Shown here: one piece after another, positions 1-5,033 of the stretch
Layout of the letters: each line of letters starts with the position of its first letter
How positions within the stretch are numbered: position 1 is the first letter of the stretch
Source: Pseudonocardiales bacterium
Lineage (GTDB): Bacteria; Actinomycetota; Actinomycetes; Mycobacteriales; Jatrophihabitantaceae
Reading direction: 5' to 3'
NCBI GenBank assembly: GCA_025465405.1
Contig: JAODNL010000177.1
Coordinates: forward strand, 1 to 7,277
DNA length: 7,277 nt
Translations under genes and position numbers: made by a program
The notes under the pieces: model-generated
Seen by the model: only the letters and a program-made list of their open reading frames with translations
Databases searched by the model: none
Told to the model about the DNA's origin: nothing

Positions 1-22
1 CCAAATCGACAGTCAAGCGGTG

Positions 23-76
23 GATGAGCCGCATGCTGTCGATGAGCCGCATGCTGTCGATGAGCCGCATGCCGTG
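23..76. repeat. 18-bp tandem direct repeat, three copies
   Basis: The unit GATGAGCCGCATGCTGTC occurs at 23-40 and again, identical, at 41-58. A third copy at 59-76 differs at two bases, and a decayed fourth start (GAGGAGCCGC) follows at 77-86. Each copy contains ATGA. The period is a multiple of three, so any reading frame through it gives a six-residue repeat (DEPHAV in one + frame). The near-identity of the copies suggests recent duplication. No function is evident. Confidence 0.9.
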
Positions 77-146
77 GAGGAGCCGCGTCGGAACGGTAAC
101 CGCGGGACCGGGCCTGAGGACCGCTCCCGGGGGGACCTGTCCGGGC

Positions 147-211
147 CGATTGGAGTCTGCCCGCACGCACGCACCGGCGGGCTGCGCGTGGACGCGGGCA
201 GACTCCAATCG
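147..211. other. Long perfect inverted repeat (18-bp stem hairpin)
   Basis: CGATTGGAGTCTGCCCGC at 147-164 is exactly complementary to GCGGGCAGACTCCAATCG at 194-211, giving an 18-bp stem around a 29-nt spacer. Inside the spacer, CACGC (168-172) can pair with GCGTG (186-190) after a small internal loop, so an RNA hairpin could extend further. No T-run follows the right arm, so a classic intrinsic terminator is not supported. It could be a U-tract-less terminator for an upstream gene, a structured leader RNA, a protein-binding dyad, or the remains of a small palindromic element. Confidence 0.85.
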
Positions 212-251
212 ATCGGCACACACCAGGTATCCGGGGCCCCCTAACGGGCGG

Positions 252-265
252 CGGCTGTACAGCCG
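252..265. promoter_or_regulatory. 14-bp perfect palindrome, possible operator
   Basis: CGGCTGTACAGCCG is its own reverse complement, centred between 258 and 259. It overlaps the first copy of the 16-bp direct repeats and lies about 90 bp before the ureA start, a reasonable place for a dimeric repressor or activator site. I do not recognise it as the site of a known regulator. The symmetry is seen directly; the regulatory role is inference. Confidence 0.35.
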
Positions 266-306
266 TGCAGCGACACAGCCGTGCAGCGACACAGCCATGC
301 AGCGAC
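259..306. repeat. 16-bp tandem direct repeat, three copies, upstream of ureA
   Basis: The unit ACAGCCGTGCAGCGAC occurs at 259-274 and 275-290 without change. At 291-306 it recurs with one G-to-A change, giving GCCATGC. The array ends 8 bp before a TTTACA that could be a -35 element. The arrangement resembles regulator sites arrayed upstream of a promoter, but local duplication like that at the other urease junctions explains it equally well. The 16-bp period is about one and a half helical turns, so successive copies face roughly opposite sides of the DNA. Confidence 0.9.
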
Positions 307-313
307 CTCCGCC

Positions 314-352
314 TTTACAGCATCGAAATGCACCCGGCATACGCTGCGGACA
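314..352 (+). promoter_or_regulatory. Possible promoter giving a leaderless ureA transcript
   Basis: TACGCT at 340-345 fits the actinobacterial -10 pattern TANNNT and ends 6 nt before the A of the ureA ATG at 352. That is the spacing expected when transcription starts on the start codon itself. TTTACA at 314-319 could be a -35, though it lies 20 nt from TACGCT, or 18 nt from the overlapping CATACG at 338-343. No good Shine-Dalgarno sequence precedes the ATG, which fits leaderless translation, common in actinobacteria. Inference only. Confidence 0.35.
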
Positions 353-654
353 TGCGGCTGAGTGAGCATGAGCGGGAACGGCTGATGATCACCGTCGCCG
401 CCGACGTCGCCGAGCGGCGGCGTGCGCGCGGGCTGAAACTGAACTATCCGGAGGCGGTGGCGATCCTGACGTCGTTTGTGCTGGAGGGCGCGCGCGACGG
501 GCGCACGGTGGCCGATCTGATGTCGGCCGGTCGCGATGTGCTCGGGCGAGAGGACGTCATGTCCGGCGTGCCCGAGATGCTCGACGAGGTGCAGGTCGAG
601 GCGACGTTTCCCGACGGTACGAAGCTGGTGACCCTGCACGGCCCCATCCGATGA
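352..654 (+). CDS. ureA: Urease subunit gamma
   Basis: This is the smallest structural subunit of urease, the cytoplasmic nickel enzyme that hydrolyses urea to ammonia and carbamate. With UreB and UreC it forms the (alpha-beta-gamma)3 enzyme. The 100-residue product has the family's full usual length and opens with the typical MRLSEHERERL. The conserved LNYPEAVAILTSFVLEGARDG lies around residues 34-54, and VPEMLDEVQVEATFPDGTKLV around 73-93 near the C-terminus. I chose ATG 352 because UreA proteins begin MRLT/S. In-frame starts at 265 (GTG) and 328 (ATG) would add unmatched residues from the repeat region. A Shine-Dalgarno sequence is weak or absent. The stop TGA (652-654) overlaps the ureB ATG as ATGA, so translation is probably coupled. 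It is the first gene of the operon. Confidence 0.97.
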   Translation: MRLSEHERERLMITVAADVAERRRARGLKLNYPEAVAILTSFVLEGARDGRTVADLMSAGRDVLGREDVMSGVPEMLDEVQVEATFPDGTKLVTLHGPIR

Positions 655-686
655 CGGCACCGATGACACCGCCGATGACGGCACCG
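651..686 (+). repeat. 12-bp in-frame tandem repeat at the ureB start
   Basis: ATGACGGCACCG occurs at 651-662 and 675-686, with the variant ATGACACCGCCG between them at 663-674. Each unit starts with ATGA, the same quadruplet that forms the ureA-stop/ureB-start overlap. Because the period is divisible by three, all three ATGs are in the ureB frame and the repeat adds MTAP/MTPP residues ahead of the conserved PGEV core. Confidence 0.9.
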
Positions 687-1010
687 ATCAGTGGGCCCGT
701 GACACCCGGCGAGGTCCTGACCACCGACGGCACGATCACGCTGTCACCCGGCCGCCCGCGCGTGGAACTGACTGTGGAGAACACCGGCGACCGGCCGATC
801 CAGGTGGGCTCGCACTACCACTTCGCGGCCACGAATCCCGCACTTGCTTTCGATCGGGGCGCCGCCCGCGGTTACCGCCTGGATATCCCGGCCGGGACCT
901 CGGTGCGCTTCGAACCGGGCGTGTCGATGCACGTCACCCTGGTCGCGCTGGCCGGACGCCGCGTCGTTGCGGGTCTGCGGCCGGAGTCAGCAGGCCCGGT
1001 AGATGGCTGA
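651..1010 (+). CDS. ureB: Urease subunit beta
   Basis: This is the second structural subunit of urease; it has no catalytic residues and packs between UreA and UreC. The 119-residue product carries the family landmarks PGEV (residues 19-22), ENTGDRPIQVGSHYHF (about 43-58), AFDRGAARGYRLDIPAGTSVRFEPG (about 66-90) and a closing VALAGRRVVAGL. It is about 15 residues longer than usual because the N-terminus is built from a 12-bp repeat giving MTAP-MTPP-MTAP. ATGs at 663 and 675 are in frame and could also start translation; a start at 675 gives 111 residues. I kept 651 because it forms the ATGA overlap with the ureA stop. No Shine-Dalgarno sequence is apparent. The gene overlaps ureC by 8 nt. Confidence 0.95.
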   Translation: MTAPMTPPMTAPISGPVTPGEVLTTDGTITLSPGRPRVELTVENTGDRPIQVGSHYHFAATNPALAFDRGAARGYRLDIPAGTSVRFEPGVSMHVTLVALAGRRVVAGLRPESAGPVDG

Positions 1011-2739
1011 AATATCCCGCGGTCGGTACGCCGCGTTGTACGGCCCGACCGTCGGCGACCGGATCCGGCTCGCCGACACCGACCTGCTGATCGAGATCAC
1101 CGAGGACCGCTGCGGCGGACCTGGACCGCTGGCCGGCGACGAGGCACTGTTCGGCGGCGGCAAGGTGATCCGGGAATCGATGGGCCAGGCCGTCGCCACC
1201 CGGGCGGAGGGGACGCCGGACCTCGTGATCACCGGTGTCGTCGTGCTCGACCACTGGGGCGTGATCAAAGCCGACGTCGGGATCCGCGACGGGCGGATCG
1301 TCGCGCTCGGCAAGGCCGGCAACCCCGACACGATGGACGGCGTCACGCCCGAGCTCGTCATCGGCCCGTCGACAGAAGTGCTTGCCGGCAACGGCCTCAT
1401 CGTGACCGCCGGCGCCGTGGACAGCCACGTGCATCTGATCGCACCGCAGCAGATTCCGGTAGCGCTCGCGGCCGGCGTCACCACCTTGATCGGCGGGGGC
1501 ACCGGTCCGGCCGAGGGCACCAAGGCGACGACCGTGACGCCCGGCGCGTTCTGGCTGGACATGATGCTCGCGGCCACGACCGAATGGCCGGTCAACATCG
1601 CCTTGCTGGGCAAGGGCAACACGGTCAACGGCGACGCGCTGTGGGAGCAGCTGCGCGCCGGTGCCGCCGGCTTCAAGCTGCACGAGGACTGGGGGACGAC
1701 TCCCGCCGCGATCGACGCGTGCCTCACCGTTGCGCAGGCCGCCGGCGTACAGGTCGCGATACACACGGACACGCTCAACGAGGCCGGCTATCTCGAGTCG
1801 ACGCTGGCTGCGATCGCCGGTCGGTCGATCCACACATATCACACCGAGGGCGCCGGTGGCGGGCACGCCCCGGACATCATCCGGGTGGCCGCGCACCCGA
1901 ACGTGCTGCCGTCCTCGACCAACCCGACCCGGCCGTACACGCGAAACACGCTCGACGAGCACCTCGACATGCTCATGGTGTGCCACCACCTCAACCCGTC
2001 GATCCCGGAGGATCTCGCGTTCGCCGAGTCGCGGATCCGGCCGTCGACGATGGCGGCCGAGGGCGTGCTGCACGACATGGGCGCGATCTCGATGATCGGC
2101 TCCGACTCGCAGGCGATGGGGCGCATCGGCGAGACGATCATCCGGACGTGGCAGACCGCGCACGTCATGAAGAAACGCCGGGGCACCCTTCCTGGCGACA
2201 CGTCCGGCAGCGCGTCCGCCGACAACCTGCGCGCACGACGCTACGTCGCGAAATACACGATCGCGCCAGCGGTCACGCACGGCCTGGACGGCGAGATCGG
2301 CTCGGTACAGCCGGGCAAGCTCGCCGATCTGGTGCTGTGGGAGCCGGCGTTCTTCGGGGTGCGCCCGCACGTCGTCCTCAAGTCCGGAGTGATCGCTTGG
2401 GCAAACATGGGTGACGCGAACGCCTCGATCCCGACGCCGCAGCCGCAACTGCCGCGGCCGATGTTCGGGGCTTTCGGTGCGATGCCTGCGCGCCTCGGCG
2501 TGCACTTCGTCTCGCCGTCGGCGCTCGAGGCCGGTTTCGCCGAGCGATGGCACAGTGATCGGCCGCTCGTCGCCACGCGCGACGTGTCCCGGCTGAGGAA
2601 GGCGGACCTCCCGGAGAACACCGCGCTGCCGACGATCGACGTCGACAGCGAGACGTTCGCGGTGCGTATCGACGGCGAGCTGATCGAACCCGAGCCCGCT
2701 GTCGAACTGCCGATGACGCAGCGATACTTCCTGTTTTGA
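1003..2739 (+). CDS. ureC: Urease subunit alpha (catalytic)
   Basis: This is the catalytic urease subunit, which holds the two active-site nickel ions. The product has 578 residues, slightly over the usual 567-573. All expected residues are visible: nickel-binding H142 and H144 (SHVHLIAPQ), the lysine that becomes carbamylated K225 in GFKLHEDWG with H227, H254 (IHTDTLNE), H280 (YHTEGAGGGHAPD) and D368 (GSDSQAMGR). The flap cysteine C327 and catalytic H328 lie in MVCHHLNP, and R344 in AESRIRPST. The N-terminus (RYAALYGPTVGDRIRLADTDL) and C-terminal MTQRYFLF are typical and close to the M. tuberculosis protein as I remember it. ATG 1003 lies inside the end of ureB (8-nt overlap), so coupled translation is likely. 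The TGA stop begins the stop/start relay leading to ureF. Confidence 0.99.
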   Translation: MAEISRGRYAALYGPTVGDRIRLADTDLLIEITEDRCGGPGPLAGDEALFGGGKVIRESMGQAVATRAEGTPDLVITGVVVLDHWGVIKADVGIRDGRIVALGKAGNPDTMDGVTPELVIGPSTEVLAGNGLIVTAGAVDSHVHLIAPQQIPVALAAGVTTLIGGGTGPAEGTKATTVTPGAFWLDMMLAATTEWPVNIALLGKGNTVNGDALWEQLRAGAAGFKLHEDWGTTPAAIDACLTVAQAAGVQVAIHTDTLNEAGYLESTLAAIAGRSIHTYHTEGAGGGHAPDIIRVAAHPNVLPSSTNPTRPYTRNTLDEHLDMLMVCHHLNPSIPEDLAFAESRIRPSTMAAEGVLHDMGAISMIGSDSQAMGRIGETIIRTWQTAHVMKKRRGTLPGDTSGSASADNLRARRYVAKYTIAPAVTHGLDGEIGSVQPGKLADLVLWEPAFFGVRPHVVLKSGVIAWANMGDANASIPTPQPQLPRPMFGAFGAMPARLGVHFVSPSALEAGFAERWHSDRPLVATRDVSRLRKADLPENTALPTIDVDSETFAVRIDGELIEPEPAVELPMTQRYFLF

Positions 2740-2791
2740 TGAGCATCTGATGAGCATCTGATGGACGCGGTCTGATGGACGCGGTCTGATG
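2737..2791 (+). repeat. TGATG stop/start relay: 11-bp x2 and 14-bp x2 tandem units between ureC and ureF
   Basis: TGATG occurs at 2737, 2748, 2759, 2773 and 2787, spaced 11, 11, 14 and 14. The first contains the ureC stop and the last the ureF start. Each intermediate ATG opens a mini-cistron that ends in the next TGATG: ATG AGC ATC TGA (2739-2750), the same again (2750-2761), ATG GAC GCG GTC TGA (2761-2775), the same again (2775-2789). Neither unit length is divisible by three, so the three frames are visited in turn, yet every stop overlaps the next start by one base. The 14-bp unit resembles the first bases of ureF (ATGGACGCG). No Shine-Dalgarno sequence precedes ureF. The layout suggests that ureF depends on termination-reinitiation; that role is inference. 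Confidence 0.85.
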
Positions 2792-3472
2792 GACGCGCTG
2801 CTGTTGCTGCTGCTCGACACTCGCGCGCCGGCCGGGGCACACAACCACTCCGGCGGGATGGAGGCCGCGGTGACCGCCAGGACAGTCACCGGACTTGCCG
2901 ACGTCGAGCGGTTCTGCCGCACCCGGCTGCGGACGTCTGGCCGGGTCGGTGCCGCGTTCGCCGCGGCCGCCTACGCCGCCTGGGAGCGCCGTGCCGACGC
3001 GGCGGACTGGTGCCGGTTGGACGACGAGCTCAGCGCACGCACGCCGTCAGAGGCGACGCGAGCGGCGTCGCGGCAGCTGGGTAGCGGCCTCCGGCGGCTG
3101 CTGCGGTCGATGCTGCCCGCCGCCGACCTGGTGACGCCGTGGTCCCGGTGCGCACCGCCGGCGCCGCACCACGCTCTCGTGCTGGGCGCCGGTGTGGCGC
3201 TGGCCGGCGGCTCGTCGGAGGTCGCGGCACGGGCCGCGGCGCTGGCCAGTTGCACCGCACCGGCGAGCGCCGCCGTGCGGCTGCTCGGGCTGGATCCCTT
3301 CGCCGTGCAGGGCATGCTGGCGCGCCTGGCCGCCGAGGTCGACGATTGTGCCGCGCCGGCTCGGACCTGGTCGGTCAGCGAGCCGCGATCGTTGCCGGCC
3401 GACGGCGCACCCGCGCTCGACCTGCTCGCCGACGTCCATCTGACCGCGGAGGTGCGTCTCTTTGCGTCCTGA
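2789..3472 (+). CDS. ureF: Urease accessory protein UreF
   Basis: UreF is one of the cytoplasmic chaperones that bind apo-urease and help UreG and UreD deliver nickel and carbamylate the active-site lysine. The 227-residue protein is mostly helical and alanine/leucine-rich, as is usual for the family, against about 211 in M. tuberculosis. Recognisable parts are the start LLLLDTRAPAGAHNHSGGME (residues 6-25), matching the family pattern P-x-G-x-x-x-HSGG-x-E; ASRQLGSGLRRL (93-104); and LLGLDP (165-170). I chose ATG 2789 because it leads straight into this conserved start and is the only relay ATG in the right frame. It has no Shine-Dalgarno sequence of its own and follows four mini-cistrons. 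A short CTG-rich run (about 2797-2815) encodes the leucine string. The end overlaps ureG by 11 nt. Confidence 0.93.
   Translation: MDALLLLLLDTRAPAGAHNHSGGMEAAVTARTVTGLADVERFCRTRLRTSGRVGAAFAAAAYAAWERRADAADWCRLDDELSARTPSEATRAASRQLGSGLRRLLRSMLPAADLVTPWSRCAPPAPHHALVLGAGVALAGGSSEVAARAAALASCTAPASAAVRLLGLDPFAVQGMLARLAAEVDDCAAPARTWSVSEPRSLPADGAPALDLLADVHLTAEVRLFAS
3448..3452 (+). promoter_or_regulatory. Ribosome binding site that fixes the TTG start of ureG
   Basis: GGAGG lies inside the last codons of ureF, 9 nt before TTG 3462. It is the only strong, well-placed Shine-Dalgarno sequence I see for any gene after ureA in the urease operon, and it supports the TTG over later candidates such as TTG 3537 or GTG 3549. 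Confidence 0.6.
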
Positions 3473-4154
3473 CTGGCTGCGGCCACCCGCCCATAACGAC
3501 GACCTCCACCGGCACGAGCCCCCGGGCGGCGGCCCGTTGCATGCCCGCGTGCCGCGCATCGGCATCGGCGGCCCGGTGGGCAGTGGCAAGACCGCGCTGG
3601 TCGCGGCGCTGTGCCGCGTGCTGTCCGGTGAGATGACGATCGGCGTCGTCACCAATGACATCTATACGACAGAGGACGCCGATTTTCTGAAGCGGGCCGG
3701 CGTGCTGCCCGACGAGCGCATCCGCGCGGTGCAGACGGGCGCCTGCCCGCACACCGCGATCCGTGACGACATCAGCGCGAACCTCGACGCCGTCGAGCAG
3801 CTCGAGGCCGACCATCCGGATCTCGACCTCGTACTCGTCGAAAGCGGCGGTGACAACCTCACCGCCACGTTCTCGTACGGGCTCATCCACCGGCAGATCT
3901 TCGTCGTCGACGTCGCCGGCGGCGACAAGGTGCCGCGCAAGGGTGGTCCCGGCGTCACCCGCTCTGACCTACTCGTGATCAACAAGACCGACCTCGCGCC
4001 GCTGGTCGGTGCCGACCTGTCGGTGATGGCTCGTGACGCGGCCGCCGTCCGTGACGGACGGCCCACCCTGTTCACGTCGCTCGCCCAGGACCCGGGAGCC
4101 GGCGAGGTCGCCGGCTGGGTGCGTGCCGTGTGCGCGCAGTTCGTCACCGCGTGA
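3462..4154 (+). CDS. ureG: Urease accessory GTPase UreG
   Basis: UreG is the SIMIBI-class GTPase that carries nickel and drives GTP-dependent assembly of the urease active site with UreF and UreD. In the 230-residue product the P-loop GPVGSGKT is at 37-44, TNDIYTTEDADFL at 64-76, the nickel/zinc-binding CPH at 95-97, ESGGDNLTATFS at 127-138 and the guanine-specificity NKTD at 174-177. The N-terminus before the P-loop carries several histidines (H11, H16, H18, H27), a milder form of the His-rich tails seen in other UreG proteins. The start is TTG 3462, 11 nt inside ureF, supported by GGAGG at 3448-3452 and by a length near the M. tuberculosis 224 residues. The ureG stop is followed in the same frame by ureD with no other stop between them. 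Confidence 0.97.
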   Translation: MRPDWLRPPAHNDDLHRHEPPGGGPLHARVPRIGIGGPVGSGKTALVAALCRVLSGEMTIGVVTNDIYTTEDADFLKRAGVLPDERIRAVQTGACPHTAIRDDISANLDAVEQLEADHPDLDLVLVESGGDNLTATFSYGLIHRQIFVVDVAGGDKVPRKGGPGVTRSDLLVINKTDLAPLVGADLSVMARDAAAVRDGRPTLFTSLAQDPGAGEVAGWVRAVCAQFVTA

Positions 4155-4174
4155 TCGCGTGATCGCGTGATCGC
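4151..4174 (+). repeat. GTGA stop/start relay: 8-bp unit x3 between ureG and ureD
   Basis: GTGATCGC is repeated at 4151-4158, 4159-4166 and 4167-4174. The first GTGA overlaps the ureG stop (TGA 4152-4154) with a GTG start. From there GTG ATC GCG TGA (4151-4162) is a 3-codon mini-cistron whose stop overlaps the next GTG at 4159. That one (4159-4170) again ends in a TGA overlapping GTG 4167, the ureD start. The logic matches the ureC-ureF junction, but the sequence, start codon and overlap (4 nt rather than 1) are different. The coupling role is inference. Confidence 0.85.
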
Positions 4175-5033
4175 GCGTACGTCGGCGGTCGTCGGCTCGG
4201 GAGGCACCCTCGAGGCGCTGCGCTGCGAGCCGCCGCTGACCGTGCGTCGGGTGCACGATGACGACCCGGACGTCTGCGCCCTGTGCCTGGTCGGCACCGC
4301 GGCGGGGCCGCTTGCGGGCGACGATCTGAGTTTTAGCCTCCAGGTCACGCCCGGCGCCCGCGCGACGCTGCGCGCGAGTGGCGCGAGCCTCGTCCAGGGC
4401 CGGGCCGGCATCGGCGAACCGGCAGCACTGCGCATGTGCGCCGACGTCGGCCCAGGCGCCGAGCTGTCGGCCGAGCCGGGCGCCCTGATCGTCTGCGCGG
4501 GCGGCCGCGTGGACGTCTCGGTGCGGATCGCGCTCGCCGAGGATGCGGCCGTCGACTGGCGCGAGCTGGTGGTGCTCGGACGGACGGGAGAGGCGCCCGG
4601 CGCGGCAGTCCTGCGTTGGGACGTCACGCGGGCCGGGCACCCGGTGCTCAGGCAGAACGTCGACCTGTCCGACACGGGTGCGCACAACCAGCCGGGCAGC
4701 CCGGACCATGGCACCCCCGACCATGGCACGGCCGGCGATGGCACGGCCGGCGATGGCATTCTCGGCGATGGCATTCTCGGCGGCCATCGGGTGCTCGCGT
4801 CGGCGCTGCTCGCCGGGCCGCACCTGGTGGCCCGCACGGCCGTCGCCTCGCCTACCGCGGTGGCACAGCGGCTCGACGACCGCACCGTGCTGGTCACGGT
4901 GCTCGCCGACGACGCGGCTGACGCGAGGCGTGACCTCGGCCGGCTCTGCGACCGGGTGCTTGGCCGTCAACTCCAGGCGAGTCCGGCGTCCGGAGCGTCG
5001 TCGGCCAGCACGGACCCTTCGATCAGGCCGTAG
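4167..5033 (+). CDS. ureD: Urease accessory protein UreD (UreH)
   Basis: UreD is the accessory scaffold that binds apo-urease and forms, with UreF and UreG, the complex that passes nickel to the active site. The 288-residue product is divergent, as UreD proteins are, but AAGPLAGDDLSFSLQVTPGARATLRASG (about 45-72) matches the family core PLGGD...GA...LRS. Later blocks WRELVVLGRTGE (131-142), LRWDVTRAGHPVLRQNVDL (about 149-167) and VLVTVLADDAADARRDLGRL (241-260) fit too. It is much longer than the roughly 208-residue M. tuberculosis protein as I remember it. The extra length includes a repeat-coded loop (residues about 172-205) and a Ser/Ala-rich tail (about 270-288) that overlaps the urate oxidase gene on the other strand. 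The start is GTG 4167, the only relay GTG in frame, without a Shine-Dalgarno sequence. It is the last gene of the urease operon. Confidence 0.92.
   Translation: MIARTSAVVGSGGTLEALRCEPPLTVRRVHDDDPDVCALCLVGTAAGPLAGDDLSFSLQVTPGARATLRASGASLVQGRAGIGEPAALRMCADVGPGAELSAEPGALIVCAGGRVDVSVRIALAEDAAVDWRELVVLGRTGEAPGAAVLRWDVTRAGHPVLRQNVDLSDTGAHNQPGSPDHGTPDHGTAGDGTAGDGILGDGILGGHRVLASALLAGPHLVARTAVASPTAVAQRLDDRTVLVTVLADDAADARRDLGRLCDRVLGRQLQASPASGASSASTDPSIRP
4704..4778 (+). repeat. 15-bp in-frame tandem repeat x5 inside ureD
   Basis: Five consecutive 15-bp units all contain ATGGCA and encode DHGTP, DHGTA, GDGTA, GDGIL and GDGIL (UreD residues 180-204). Neighbouring units share halves: the last two are identical, and units 2 and 3 share the same second half. 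This suggests stepwise duplication. The reading frame is kept, and the array lies between two conserved UreD blocks, probably in a surface loop. Confidence 0.9.
4967..5033. other. Tail-to-tail overlap of ureD and urate oxidase genes
   Basis: The ureD stop (TAG 5031-5033) lies 67 bp inside the urate oxidase gene, whose own stop is at 4969-4967 on the opposite strand. The shared segment codes the last 21 residues plus stop of both proteins. The two operons have no intergenic gap and no visible terminator between them, so their transcripts are expected to be complementary at the 3' ends. Confidence 0.85.

Larger units (their letters stand above)
1..351. other. Leader region upstream of ureA with no convincing gene
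   Basis: No gene is supported here. One + strand frame is open from the left edge to a TAA at 242-244 and reads the 18-bp repeats as DEPHAV units. It then runs through a long inverted repeat using codons such as AGA, GGA, ACA and GTA that are rare in the neighbouring genes, and it resembles no family I know. Another + frame stops at TGA 25-27 and could be the last few codons of an upstream gene, with that stop inside an ATGA at 24-27. A third + frame runs to 365 across the ureA start and looks like chance. What the region does hold is repeats, a hairpin, a palindrome and a possible promoter, each listed separately. It probably contains the regulatory region of the urease operon. Confidence 0.6.

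Noticed and set aside
94..112. GTAAC at 97-101 as a GlnR nitrogen-regulator box
   Set aside because: The second half-site of the expected GTNAC/GAAAC pair is not present at the right distance.
147..211. Hairpin called as a classic rho-independent terminator
   Set aside because: No T-run follows on either strand; listed as an inverted repeat of unknown role instead.
23..306. CRISPR-like array
   Set aside because: Repeats are 16-18 bp and directly tandem without spacers.
20..365. Two open + frames in the leader (20-244 with DEPHAV repeats; 24-365)
   Set aside because: They read repeats and one arm pair of a hairpin, have poor codon usage and match no family; the second also runs across the ureA start.
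1003..2739. Possible loss of an active-site residue in UreC
   Set aside because: H142, H144, K225, H227, H254, H280, C327, H328, R344 and D368 are all present in their expected motifs.
934..2922. Long open frame (662 codons) opposite ureC on the - strand
   Set aside because: It is Arg/Asp/Gly-rich low-complexity translation typical of the reverse strand of a GC-rich gene; ureC has every expected catalytic residue.
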